64,000 nt of DNA from Williamsia phyllosphaerae. GTDB taxonomy: Bacteria > Actinomycetota > Actinomycetes > Mycobacteriales > Mycobacteriaceae. Each line of letters opens with the position of its first letter. Position 1 is the first letter of the stretch. The notes under the pieces were generated by a model. That model did not search any database. It was not told where the DNA came from and was given only the letters and a program-made list of their open reading frames with translations. The stretch spans positions 1,674,001-1,738,000 of the forward strand of contig NZ_BMCS01000001.1 of NCBI RefSeq assembly GCF_014635305.1. The letters run 5' to 3'. The translations under genes and the position numbers were made by a program. Shown here piece by piece: positions 7,799-15,991 of this stretch.

Positions 7799-8707
7799 AT
7801 GCGCGTGTTCGTCACCGGTGGGTCCGGTTTCATCGGTTCTGCCGTCGTCCGTGAACTGATCGAGGAGGGCCATGACGTCATCGGTCTTGCGCGTTCGGAC
7901 CGCGCCGCCGAGGCATTGTCGGCCGCGGGAGCCGCAGCGCACCGCGGCAGCCTCACCGATGCCGAGTCGCTGAGAACGGGTGCGGACATGGCCGACGGAG
8001 TGATCCACCTGGCGGGTGCCTACGGCCAGATGAGCTTCGCTGATGCCGTGACCGTCGACCGGCAGGCGATGTTGACTCTCGGTGGTGCGCTGGAGGGATC
8101 CGACCGTCCGCTCGTGTTCGCCTCGGCAACGTCGATGATCGCGCCGGGCCGGGTGATCACCGAGGGAGATGTCGGTGACGACAGCGCCGCCCTCCCGCGT
8201 CGGGAGACCGAGCTCGCGGTGCTGGCGCTCGCAGAGCGCGGAGTGCGTGTTGTCGTCGTTCGGTTGGCGACTCTGGTCCACGGCGACGAGGACTCCCGCG
8301 GGTTCATCCCCATGCTCGTGCAGATGGCGCGCACGAGTGGCGTGTCCGCCTATATCGGAGACGGGCGTAATCGGTGGCCCGCCGTCCACCAGCGCGACGC
8401 CGCCCGGCTCTTCCGCATTGCCGTCGAGCGTGCGCCCGCGGGGACCCGACTGCACGCGATCGCCGAGGAAGGCATCGACTTCCGTGTCATCGCGGAGGCG
8501 GTCGGGCGCGGCGCGGGGGTTCCGACGGTGACCATCAACGCGGACAGAGCCGGTGAGCAGTTCCCGCTTCTCGATGGACCGCTCGCGCTGCTGACCGGTA
8601 CCGACATCCCCGCGTCGAGCGCTGTCACCCGCGAGCTTCTCGACTGGGTGCCCCGACACCCAGATCTTCTGAGTGACCTCGAAGCAGGTTTCTACTTTCG
8701 ACGATGA
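7799..8707 (+). CDS. NAD(P)-dependent epimerase/dehydratase-family protein
   Basis: The start ATG at 7799, after TGGAGG, places the Rossmann motif VFVTGGSGFIGSAVV at residue 3, as expected for this family. The protein has 302 residues and belongs to the extended SDR group: an ASATS strand holds the Ser region, and the usual YxxxK position is occupied by RRETELAV, so Tyr/Lys catalysis is doubtful. The substrate is unknown. It is divergent from its probable TetR repressor. Confidence 0.84.
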   Translation: MRVFVTGGSGFIGSAVVRELIEEGHDVIGLARSDRAAEALSAAGAAAHRGSLTDAESLRTGADMADGVIHLAGAYGQMSFADAVTVDRQAMLTLGGALEGSDRPLVFASATSMIAPGRVITEGDVGDDSAALPRRETELAVLALAERGVRVVVVRLATLVHGDEDSRGFIPMLVQMARTSGVSAYIGDGRNRWPAVHQRDAARLFRIAVERAPAGTRLHAIAEEGIDFRVIAEAVGRGAGVPTVTINADRAGEQFPLLDGPLALLTGTDIPASSAVTRELLDWVPRHPDLLSDLEAGFYFRR

Positions 8708-8745
8708 TGGCAAGGTGGCGACCCGTCGTCGACAGGCAGGCCGTC

Positions 8746-9573
8746 TCAGACCAGAGTCTGGGTTCCCACGACCCGCAGCAATTCGAGGCGTTGTTCGTCT
8801 TCCGATCCCGGAGCGGTCGTGTAGACGACGATTCGCAGATCGCTCCCCGGTGCGGTGAGCACGTCGCAGTCGATGGCGATCGGACCCACCGACGTCGTCA
8901 TCACCTTCCGACTCGACTTGTGCACCGACATGCTCGCGCGTCCCCACCGGGCGTCGAAGTCGACACTCGTCGCCCGAAGCCGTGCCACGAGTTCCCTCAG
9001 ATCGCGATCGTCCGGGTAGCGGGCACGCGCAGCACGAAGATCGGCGACGAGATCCTCGCTGAACTCCTCGCGATGGATGTCGTCGTAGCTGACGTCGGGG
9101 AAGTGGTCGGTGAAGTGCCGCCACACCACATTTCGGTCGATTGCCTGTCGCCGGGCGGGATCGCCACTGATGGCCGCCCAGAGGCCGTTCCAGTGGATGA
9201 TGTCCCACGTCGCGGTGAACACCGCCAACGGGACGTCCCCGAGACGGTCGACCATCCGGCGCACCCCCGGACTGATGTGTTGCGGGACAACGTGTCCGCG
9301 TGGCGCCGCCAACCCGGCCACCTGGTACAGGTGGTCCACCTCCTCGTCGGTGAGTCGCAGCGCCCGGGCCAGCGCGGCGACGGTCTGTGCCGACGGGTGG
9401 CGCGCCCGACCCTGCTCGAGTCGGACGATGTAATCGACGCTCACGGTCGCCAGCGCGGCGAGCTCCTCCCGCCGTAGACCGGGGGTCCGCCGACCGGGGA
9501 TCGTGGGCAACCCGACCTCCTCGGGCCGGGTCCGGTCCCGCCAGGCGCGCAGCACGGTCGACAGTTCGCTCAT
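8746..9573 (-). CDS. XRE/MmyB-type helix-turn-helix regulator
   Basis: The 275-residue protein has an N-terminal helix-turn-helix (PGLRREELAALATVSVDYIVRLEQG) and a C-terminal MmyB-like ligand-binding domain (FTATWDIIHWNGLWAAI ... WRHFTDHFPD). MmyB-type regulators are known to neighbour short-chain dehydrogenases and to bind a fatty-acid-like ligand in one solved structure. An SDR gene starts 88 bases away in the opposite direction, which fits. The start at ATG 9571-9573 is chosen because sequence upstream of it has no family similarity. Confidence 0.87.
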   Translation of the reverse strand: MSELSTVLRAWRDRTRPEEVGLPTIPGRRTPGLRREELAALATVSVDYIVRLEQGRARHPSAQTVAALARALRLTDEEVDHLYQVAGLAAPRGHVVPQHISPGVRRMVDRLGDVPLAVFTATWDIIHWNGLWAAISGDPARRQAIDRNVVWRHFTDHFPDVSYDDIHREEFSEDLVADLRAARARYPDDRDLRELVARLRATSVDFDARWGRASMSVHKSSRKVMTTSVGPIAIDCDVLTAPGSDLRIVVYTTAPGSEDEQRLELLRVVGTQTLV

Positions 9574-9661
9574 GCACACCATCCTGCATCGCCCGGGCGA
9601 CCTCGGGGTGGTATCAGCAGTACCTGGAACGTCGAACGTCTGGACCCCAGGATTGAACCCC

Positions 9662-10342
9662 ATGACCACAACATTGATCACAGGAGCGAACAAGGGCCTC
9701 GGACTCGAGACCACCCGTCGACTCATCGAGGCGGGCCACGAGGTGGTGGCCGGTGTCCGCGACCCGGACAACGCCGATGATGTGCGCGCGCTGGGGGCGC
9801 AGGTGATCCGTCTCGACGTCACCGACACCGCGTCGGTCAGCGAGGCGCTGTCGGCCATCCCCCGGTTGGATGTCCTGGTCAACAACGCCGGTGTCGTCGG
9901 CACCGCCCACGGCGTCGACGATCTCGACGCCGACGCCATGACGGCCACTCTCGACACCAACGTCGTCGGCATCGTCAGGGTGACGCAGGCGGCCCTGCCG
10001 CTGCTGCGGGAATCGTCCAACCCGGTCATCGTGAACGTGGCCTCCGGTGTCGGCATGGGCCGCTTCCTGCAGGATCCGCAGCGCGACGAGTTCCCGGTCG
10101 CCGCCATCCCGTACGCAGCCTCGAAAGCGGCGGTCATCACCCTGACGGTCCAGTACGCCAAGAACCTCCCGGGGATGCGGGTCAACGCCTCCGATCCCGG
10201 CTACACCGCTACGGACCTGAACGGGAACACGGGCCATCAGACGGTGAGTGAAGGCACCGACGCCACCGTGAACCTCGCCACCCTCGATCAGAGCGGGCCC
10301 ACCGGCGAATTCCACAGCCGCAGCGGCCGAATCGATCTGTGA
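9662..10342 (+). CDS. Short-chain dehydrogenase/reductase (SDR)
   Basis: This 226-residue classical SDR starts at ATG 9662 with the cofactor motif TGANKGLGLE near residue 7. It contains LVNNAGVV, the Ser region NVASGVGMG and the catalytic pair Y-AASK (AIPYAASKAAV). The RLDV strand suggests normal nucleotide binding. The substrate cannot be told from sequence. It is divergent from the MmyB-type regulator, which probably controls it. Confidence 0.87.
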   Translation: MTTTLITGANKGLGLETTRRLIEAGHEVVAGVRDPDNADDVRALGAQVIRLDVTDTASVSEALSAIPRLDVLVNNAGVVGTAHGVDDLDADAMTATLDTNVVGIVRVTQAALPLLRESSNPVIVNVASGVGMGRFLQDPQRDEFPVAAIPYAASKAAVITLTVQYAKNLPGMRVNASDPGYTATDLNGNTGHQTVSEGTDATVNLATLDQSGPTGEFHSRSGRIDL

Positions 10343-10355
10343 CCGACAGAACTTC

Positions 10356-10823
10356 CTACGTGAGGTGGTAGTCGCAGACTCCCGGCCGACGGCCGTTGGT
10401 GGTCGCACGAGCCGCCGGTAGCTGGGCTGCGGTCGACTGCGGGGTGTCGCGTGCAGCGGTCAGACGTCGGCGGAGTTCGGCGAGTGTGTCTGCTTCCACG
10501 GTGTGCGGGCTCAGGCTGCGGTGCGCGGTGAACAGGGCGAGCGCGATCTGATCGGCAACGGAGTTCAGTGGCCGATGGCGTAGATCGCGCAGCGGTGTGT
10601 GGGTGGGGATGCTCTGAACGAGGATGTCGGCGACCAGCTCGTAGCAGGCGCCATGGCCGTCGAGGTCGTCAGCTGCCCGCGCGTAGAGCTCGCGGGTGTG
10701 GTCAGCGATCACGTCGAGGAAAGCGCCGGCGGTGTCGCGGGCGGATGAGCGGTTCGGGTACGGCACGACGTTGACCTCGCTGACCACGTGCCGCGACGGT
10801 GCGGTACGTCTGTACTGGACCAT
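10356..10823 (-). CDS. Hypothetical protein
   Basis: I do not recognise this protein. From ATG 10821-10823 it has 155 residues; GTG starts near 10785 would remove the first dozen. The middle is helical (ARDTAGAFLDVIADHTRELYARAADDL) and ends with a charged linker. No membrane segment or signal peptide is seen. It lies about 100 bases downstream of the DUF5134 gene on the same strand and could be the last gene of that unit. No strong ribosome-binding site decides the start. Confidence 0.5.
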   Translation of the reverse strand: MVQYRRTAPSRHVVSEVNVVPYPNRSSARDTAGAFLDVIADHTRELYARAADDLDGHGACYELVADILVQSIPTHTPLRDLRHRPLNSVADQIALALFTAHRSLSPHTVEADTLAELRRRLTAARDTPQSTAAQLPAARATTNGRRPGVCDYHLT

Positions 10824-10924
10824 CGCTGCCAGACACCTGCGCGTTACGTGGTGTCCACCACAACAGGGGCCGGTATGAAGATGAGGTGGCGCGTCACGCG
10901 CCGACCCACTCGACGCTCGTCTCC

Positions 10925-11563
10925 TCACATGACCGAGAACATGATCGCCATACCGGCGGCCATGAACGCCTGGCACAGTGTGCCGGCGTGGCGCAGCAAC
11001 GAGCGGCCACCTGGATCCGACTGCCGTGCAACCAGGTAGCGGTACAGCCACCACAGGGCTGCGACACCGAACCCGATGACGATCGCGGTGTTCGCGACGG
11101 ACACCCAGCCCGTGCTCGACATGGCATGGCCGTCGTGAGACGACGACATGTCCATGCCCGCCGTCGACATGTCGTCGGAGTCGGACATCGCCATCGGCAT
11201 CATCGGCGTGGTGCCCGGGAGCAGCGTTCCGTCCATCACCGCGTACATCCACGCCATCGCGCCCATCATCGCGGAGTGGTACAGGCCGAGGAGGGGAGTC
11301 CTCCAGCCGATACGGGTCGCCACCACGACACCCAGGTACCAGAGTGCCGCGACCACGAAGAAGACCATCGGGGGGATGTTCGGTACCTCCATCCCGAACG
11401 GCCATGCCATCACGATCATCGCGACCGACATGATCAGGTGGAGCAGGTGTCCGACCACCGACCGGGCCGAGTGCCGATGCCGCGTCAGGGAATAACCGCA
11501 TTCGGCGACGGCGGCCGCGAACAGGAGGGTCACCAGCCAGCGCAGAGCGAGATCGGTGATCAT
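10925..11563 (-). CDS. DUF5134-family membrane protein with Met/His-rich loop
   Basis: The 212-residue protein has about five hydrophobic helices and fits the actinobacterial DUF5134 group. The start ATG overlaps the stop of the upstream PepSY gene (ATGA at 11560-11563), so the two are translationally coupled. Between the central and last helices lies a loop rich in Met, His, Asp and Ser (MMPMAMSDSDDMSTAGMDMS, then SHDGHAM), encoded near 11110-11215. Such MxM and HxxxM patterns are typical of extracytoplasmic copper binding. With the copper genes nearby this suggests a role in copper handling, but no activity is known. Confidence 0.75.
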   Translation of the reverse strand: MITDLALRWLVTLLFAAAVAECGYSLTRHRHSARSVVGHLLHLIMSVAMIVMAWPFGMEVPNIPPMVFFVVAALWYLGVVVATRIGWRTPLLGLYHSAMMGAMAWMYAVMDGTLLPGTTPMMPMAMSDSDDMSTAGMDMSSSHDGHAMSSTGWVSVANTAIVIGFGVAALWWLYRYLVARQSDPGGRSLLRHAGTLCQAFMAAGMAIMFSVM

Positions 11564-13041
11564 GCGGCCTGCGTCGGTGCCGAGCGGCTCTGTCGTGGCC
11601 GCAACAGCCCCACCGCCGCATCGATGACGACGAAGGCGCCCAGCGACAACCCGAACAGCGGTACGTACCAGCCGATCGCCGCGATCACGACGATCAGCAC
11701 CAACGCCTCGATCGGTTTCAGCTCCGACAACGCCCCGCGGCGCGGTGCCCGTGGCAAGCCGCGGTGACGGGTGGGCCTGCGCTGCCACCACATGATGTAG
11801 CCACGGATGATCACGGTGATGAGACCGACCATCAACAGCGCCAACACGATCTGGTTGACGATCCCGAACAGGATGCCCATGTGCATGTCGATCGTCCAGT
11901 TGGTCATCTTCGCGATCAGCGGCCAGCTTGCGAAGTCGACGCGGTCGGTGATCTGACCCGATCCGGGGTCGACGGTGATCGCGTCGGAGCGGGTCGGTGC
12001 GCGACGTTTGTTCTCCTCGACGCGCCACCCCTCGCCGGCCGCGGTCGGCGGGTACAGCCACATCGGCCGCTGCAGGCCCGCGGTGTCCGCGGTCGTGAGC
12101 ACCCGGTCGACGCCGCGTAACGCCTGCTCGGGGGTCAACGCGTCGGTTGCCGCGGGTCCCGCGCCGGAATCGTGGTGCGAGGCGCCGGTGTCGGAGGGCG
12201 TCTCGCCCGAGAGGACGGTGGTGACCGACGGGGTGGTCCAGCTCAGCGACGTCCGGAGGTCGGAGATCGACTCGCCTGCGTACCGCGACCAGGTCAAGCC
12301 GGTGATCGACAGTCCCAGAAGCCCTGCGACGACGAGCAATCCGACCGACCCGTGCCAGGACAGGGTGCGCGTCCGCCCGCTCTTCTCGCGATCGGGGACC
12401 GCGAGACGGCGCAGCTTCTTCGTGCGCGATCGGTACCCGATCCACAACGCCAGCCCGCCGAGGGCCACGACCCACATCCAGCTCGCCGCGAGTTCGCTGT
12501 AGTTGCGGCCGAATTCACCCAGATGGAGGTTGCGATGGAACTCGTCGAACCACGCTCGGATGGGTAGCCACTGGCCGTACGTGGTCAGAGCGCCCCGGAC
12601 CTCACCCTTGTAGGGGTCGACGAACACGGTGCGGCTGTAGTCGGTCGGGACATCCGGCGCGGCCATCACGACCTGGGTCGTCTCATCCGGCGCCGACGGA
12701 GGTCGGATGCTGGTGACCTCGCCCTCGGGGTGTGCGGCCATCGCACGCGCGATCTGCTCGCTCATCGGCAGCGGGGCGTCGCCGACCTGGTCGACCTTGA
12801 GCTCGTCTCGGAAGACGATCGGATCCAGCTGCGGTGTGAAGGTGTAGAGAAGTCCGGTGACCGCTGCGATGAGTAGGAACGGCCCGGCGAGCATTCCGCC
12901 GTAGAAGTGCAGGCGCATGACCAACGGTCGCAGCCGCACCCACGTTGTCGGCGTCGTCGGGATGCGCGCGCCCGTCGGTTGCGTCGTCGGGGTCGCGGGA
13001 TCGGGGTCCCCGAGCGGTAGGGGATCGACGGTCTGGCTCAC
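11560..13041 (-). CDS. PepSY-associated membrane protein (iron-regulated membrane protein type)
   Basis: The predicted 493-residue protein starts at GTG 13039-13041. An N-terminal Pro/Thr-rich cytoplasmic stretch leads into a helix with RLHFYGGMLAGPFLLIAAVTG, the hallmark of PepSY_TM proteins; PepSY-like extracytoplasmic segments (VTSIRPPSAPDETTQVVM, VDPYKGEVRG) and further helices follow, including RNLHLGEFGRNYSELAASWMW. Relatives act in siderophore-iron reduction or copper/cytochrome biogenesis. It heads a coupled operon with DUF5134. The weak upstream Shine-Dalgarno leaves the start somewhat uncertain. Confidence 0.83.
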   Translation of the reverse strand: MSQTVDPLPLGDPDPATPTTQPTGARIPTTPTTWVRLRPLVMRLHFYGGMLAGPFLLIAAVTGLLYTFTPQLDPIVFRDELKVDQVGDAPLPMSEQIARAMAAHPEGEVTSIRPPSAPDETTQVVMAAPDVPTDYSRTVFVDPYKGEVRGALTTYGQWLPIRAWFDEFHRNLHLGEFGRNYSELAASWMWVVALGGLALWIGYRSRTKKLRRLAVPDREKSGRTRTLSWHGSVGLLVVAGLLGLSITGLTWSRYAGESISDLRTSLSWTTPSVTTVLSGETPSDTGASHHDSGAGPAATDALTPEQALRGVDRVLTTADTAGLQRPMWLYPPTAAGEGWRVEENKRRAPTRSDAITVDPGSGQITDRVDFASWPLIAKMTNWTIDMHMGILFGIVNQIVLALLMVGLITVIIRGYIMWWQRRPTRHRGLPRAPRRGALSELKPIEALVLIVVIAAIGWYVPLFGLSLGAFVVIDAAVGLLRPRQSRSAPTQAA

Positions 13042-13161
13042 TGCGCGTCTCGCTTCATCGGTGCTGGAGGTGATCGCACGAGTAGTCGGCCCGGTCGGGC
13101 ATCCGGTTCCCGCGAGATGTGCGCGCTGGATCACAGCATTCAAGTGCGCGATGATGGGGCC

Positions 13162-13884
13162 GTGGAGTGTGAGGTGGCGCGTGAGGCGCTGTCGGCGCGT
13201 GTCGACGGTGAGCGCGAGTCGGTGCCCGCAGCCCGCGTCGACGAGCACGTGGCCGGATGTCGCGACTGTCAGGCCTGGGTTCGCTTCGTCGACCAGCAGG
13301 TGCATCACCTCCCCGCGGTCACGTCACCTGATGTCGATCAGACCCCGCAGATCCTGGCCCGGGTCGATTCCACTCCCACCGGCGCATGGGTGCGGTCGGT
13401 GCGGTGGCTCAGGTTCACCGGTATCTACGCGGCGCTCTTCGTGGTCGGACTGGTCATGGTCGGTGTGGGTGTCGCGCAGATGGCCGGTCTGCATTTCGGG
13501 ATGACGCAATCGGGTCCGATGTCGACGATGTCGGGCGATCACCTGATGAACGAATCCACGGCATGGTCACTGGCACTGGGGGTGTGCCTGGTCGCCGCCG
13601 CGCGGTGGCATGGCCTGATCGCGGGCCTGGCGGTGGTGCTCGGCGTGTTCGTCGTCGTCCTGTTCGCCTACGTCGTGCACGACGCCGTCGCATCGGACGT
13701 CACGATGAGTCGGGGCGTCTCGCACCTTCCGGTCGTGGCCGCGTTCCTGTGCGCTGCGGCCGCACACCGGATCGGTGCCCGGTCGACGCACCCGCCCGCC
13801 GGCGGTTCGTCGATGCCTGCCGACGATGACCGGTCGGTTGACGGTCACGGTCGGATACGCGCGGTCGACGACTCCGCCGCCTGA
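13162..13884 (+). CDS. Membrane protein with N-terminal ZAS (zf-HC2) anti-sigma-type zinc finger
   Basis: The start GTG at 13162 places Cys3 at the head of the family pattern (VECEVAREALSARVDGERE), matching zf-HC2 proteins; an upstream ATG at 13117 adds only unrelated residues. The zinc ligands fit Cys3 plus His29-x3-Cys33-x2-Cys36 (DEHVAGCRDC), the ZAS signature of zinc-binding anti-sigma factors. About four membrane helices follow. The loop after the first helix is Met/His-rich (GLHFGMTQSGPMSTMS, then GDHLM). It is divergent from the PepSY operon and 97 bases before copD-ctaG on the same strand. An anti-sigma role is inferred; SigC, 4.6 kb away, has no other candidate partner here. Confidence 0.78.
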   Translation: MECEVAREALSARVDGERESVPAARVDEHVAGCRDCQAWVRFVDQQVHHLPAVTSPDVDQTPQILARVDSTPTGAWVRSVRWLRFTGIYAALFVVGLVMVGVGVAQMAGLHFGMTQSGPMSTMSGDHLMNESTAWSLALGVCLVAAARWHGLIAGLAVVLGVFVVVLFAYVVHDAVASDVTMSRGVSHLPVVAAFLCAAAAHRIGARSTHPPAGGSSMPADDDRSVDGHGRIRAVDDSAA

Positions 13885-13927
13885 GGTCCTGCGGCGGACC
13901 GTGGTCGCCGATGTCGGCGGGATTGGC

Positions 13928-13950
13928 GACTACGACGCCACGTCGTAGTC
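13928..13950. promoter_or_regulatory. Palindrome upstream of the CopD-CtaG gene
   Basis: GACTACGACG (13928-13937) and CGTCGTAGTC (13941-13950) are perfect 10-bp arms around CCA. It lies 31 bases before the GTG start of the CopD-CtaG gene. No T-run follows, so it is more likely an operator than a terminator. Its TACGA half-sites are loosely like CopY/BlaI-type operators, which is only a suggestion. Confidence 0.6.
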
Positions 13951-13981
13951 TCGGGGTTGACCTGATTCCCGAGAGAGTGGC

Positions 13982-15991
13982 GTGTCGATGTCCTCAGCAG
14001 CACCGGTGGCGGCCATACCGTCGGCGCGACGGACACCGACGTCCGTCTTCTTCGCCGCTGCCACCGTCCTCGCCATCGTCATGGCGGTGTACGCGCTGGT
14101 CAGCGGCCGCACCCCGTTCCTCGAGACGGGTGATGCCTTTCCGGGCCGATTCACGGCCACGATGACGCCGGTGCTGTTCTTCCTGGGCCTGCTCGCCGCC
14201 GCCGTGTGTGTCGGCGGGTTGGCTTTCGTGGCGATGGCCGCCCGCCCCGACCGGGACGGTGCCATCGGCTTCGAGGTGTACCGCGCCCACCGCATGGTGG
14301 AACGGGTCTCGATCGCGTGGGCGGTCGTGGCGATCATCATGGTCGTCCTGACCGCGGCGAACCGGTCGGGTATCGCCGTCTTCCGGGTGTTCGACGGCGC
14401 AGCACTGTTCAGCCTCGTCGATGCGACCGAGCAGGCCAAGGCCTGGGTCGTCAGCGCGCTGTGTGCCGTGGTGATCGCGGCCGTCGCCCGGTGGTCGTTG
14501 CGCTGGACGGCGCACGTCCTGCTTCTCGTCCCCGGTCTCCTCGGCGTGATCGCGCTCGGAGTGGCCGGAAGCGCAGGGCAGGGACCGGACCACGACTACA
14601 CGACCGGAACCGCGATCGTGGTGTTCGCGGCCGCCGCACTCGCGATCGGCATGGCCGTCGCATCGGCGATCACCGCTGTCGGCGACACCCCCGACACCGA
14701 CCTGGGGCAGACCGGCCGCCGTGTCCTCTACCCGACGGTCGCGCTGGTAGGCGCGACGATCGTCTACGCGGCGATCCAGATCGCGATCGGAGTCCCCGTC
14801 CGGTTCCTCGCCACCACCGCGTTCGGACGTATGGCGATCGTGGCCGTGATCGCCGCGGTCTTCGCGCTGGCGGTCGCCGCCCGGGCGCTGCGCGCATCAC
14901 GTGCGACCACGTTGACCCGCTCGGGGTTCGTGTCCGCGACCACGACGATCGCCGTCGCCATGATGGTCTTCCTGGCCATGTGTGCCGGTATGGAGACGCG
15001 AACCGCACCCGGTCTGCTCGTGCACGACTTCACCGCGCTCGACGTCTTCCTGGGATACGACCTCCCCGATCCGCCGACGCTGCAGACGATCGCGACGATG
15101 TGGCGTCTGGACCTCGTAATCGGACTCGGTGCGGTGGTCGCCGCGGCGGCATACGCCCTCGGTGTACGGAAGCTCGCGCGTCACGAGATCGTCTGGTCGA
15201 GGTGGCGGACGATCTCCTGGATGCTCGGGTGCCTGTCGCTGCTGGTGGTCACCAGCTCGGGTCTGCGTACCTACGGCATGGCCCTGTTCAGCATCCACAT
15301 GATCGAGCACATGGTGCTCAACATGTTCATCCCGGTGTTGCTGGTCCTCGGGGCGCCGGTGACGCTCGCGTTGCGTGCGGTGCCCGCAGCCGAGCGCGGG
15401 GCGCTGCCGGGGCCGCGGGAGTGGATCGTGTGGATGGTGCACTCACGGGTGACGGCATTTTTCAGCCATCCCGTCACCGCGCTGATCGTCTTCGTCGCCT
15501 CGCTCTACATCGTCTACTTCACACCGCTGTTCGGCACCCTGGCGCGCTACCACTGGGGCCACGAGCTGATGAGCATCCACTTCCTGGTCACCGGGTATCT
15601 CTTCTACTGGGCCATCATCGGCATCGACCCCGGACCGCGCCGCCTGCCGTTTCTCGCACGACTCGGCCTGCTGTTCGCGGTGATGCCCTTCCACGCGTTC
15701 TTCGGCATCGCCACGATGACCATGAACTCGGTGATCGGCTATGACTTCTACGGCTTCCTCAAGCTCCCGTGGATGACCGACCTGCAGCACGACCAGTTCC
15801 TCGGCGGTGCGATCGCCTGGGGCGCAAGCGAAGTGCCGGTCGTCATCGTCGTCATCGCGCTGGTGAGTCAGTGGGCGGCATCGGATCGTCGGGCCGGCGC
15901 CCGAGCCGACCGTCAGGCCGACGCCTACCCCGACGACGAACTCGCCTCCTACAACGCGATGTTGGACGAGTTGTCACGCACGCGACGCTGA
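13982..15991 (+). CDS. CopD-CtaG fusion membrane protein (copper handling), Rv0102-like
   Basis: The 669-residue protein has about 15 hydrophobic helices. The N-terminal half matches the CopD copper-resistance membrane domain, and the C-terminal half the cytochrome c oxidase assembly factor CtaG (caa3 type): [59 protein letters not shown] and the late H-Met-rich [15 protein letters not shown]. Conserved His and Met residues in these helices are likely copper ligands. Rv0102 of M. tuberculosis has this architecture and lies next to ctpB, as here. The 3' end overlaps ctpB convergently by 18 bases. GTG at 13982 is the start; ATG at 13988 is possible. Confidence 0.88.
   Translation: MSMSSAAPVAAIPSARRTPTSVFFAAATVLAIVMAVYALVSGRTPFLETGDAFPGRFTATMTPVLFFLGLLAAAVCVGGLAFVAMAARPDRDGAIGFEVYRAHRMVERVSIAWAVVAIIMVVLTAANRSGIAVFRVFDGAALFSLVDATEQAKAWVVSALCAVVIAAVARWSLRWTAHVLLLVPGLLGVIALGVAGSAGQGPDHDYTTGTAIVVFAAAALAIGMAVASAITAVGDTPDTDLGQTGRRVLYPTVALVGATIVYAAIQIAIGVPVRFLATTAFGRMAIVAVIAAVFALAVAARALRASRATTLTRSGFVSATTTIAVAMMVFLAMCAGMETRTAPGLLVHDFTALDVFLGYDLPDPPTLQTIATMWRLDLVIGLGAVVAAAAYALGVRKLARHEIVWSRWRTISWMLGCLSLLVVTSSGLRTYGMALFSIHMIEHMVLNMFIPVLLVLGAPVTLALRAVPAAERGALPGPREWIVWMVHSRVTAFFSHPVTALIVFVASLYIVYFTPLFGTLARYHWGHELMSIHFLVTGYLFYWAIIGIDPGPRRLPFLARLGLLFAVMPFHAFFGIATMTMNSVIGYDFYGFLKLPWMTDLQHDQFLGGAIAWGASEVPVVIVVIALVSQWAASDRRAGARADRQADAYPDDELASYNAMLDELSRTRR

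Noticed and set aside
9574..10185. N-terminal extension of the MmyB-type regulator
   Set aside because: The extension is antisense to the SDR gene and has no family similarity.
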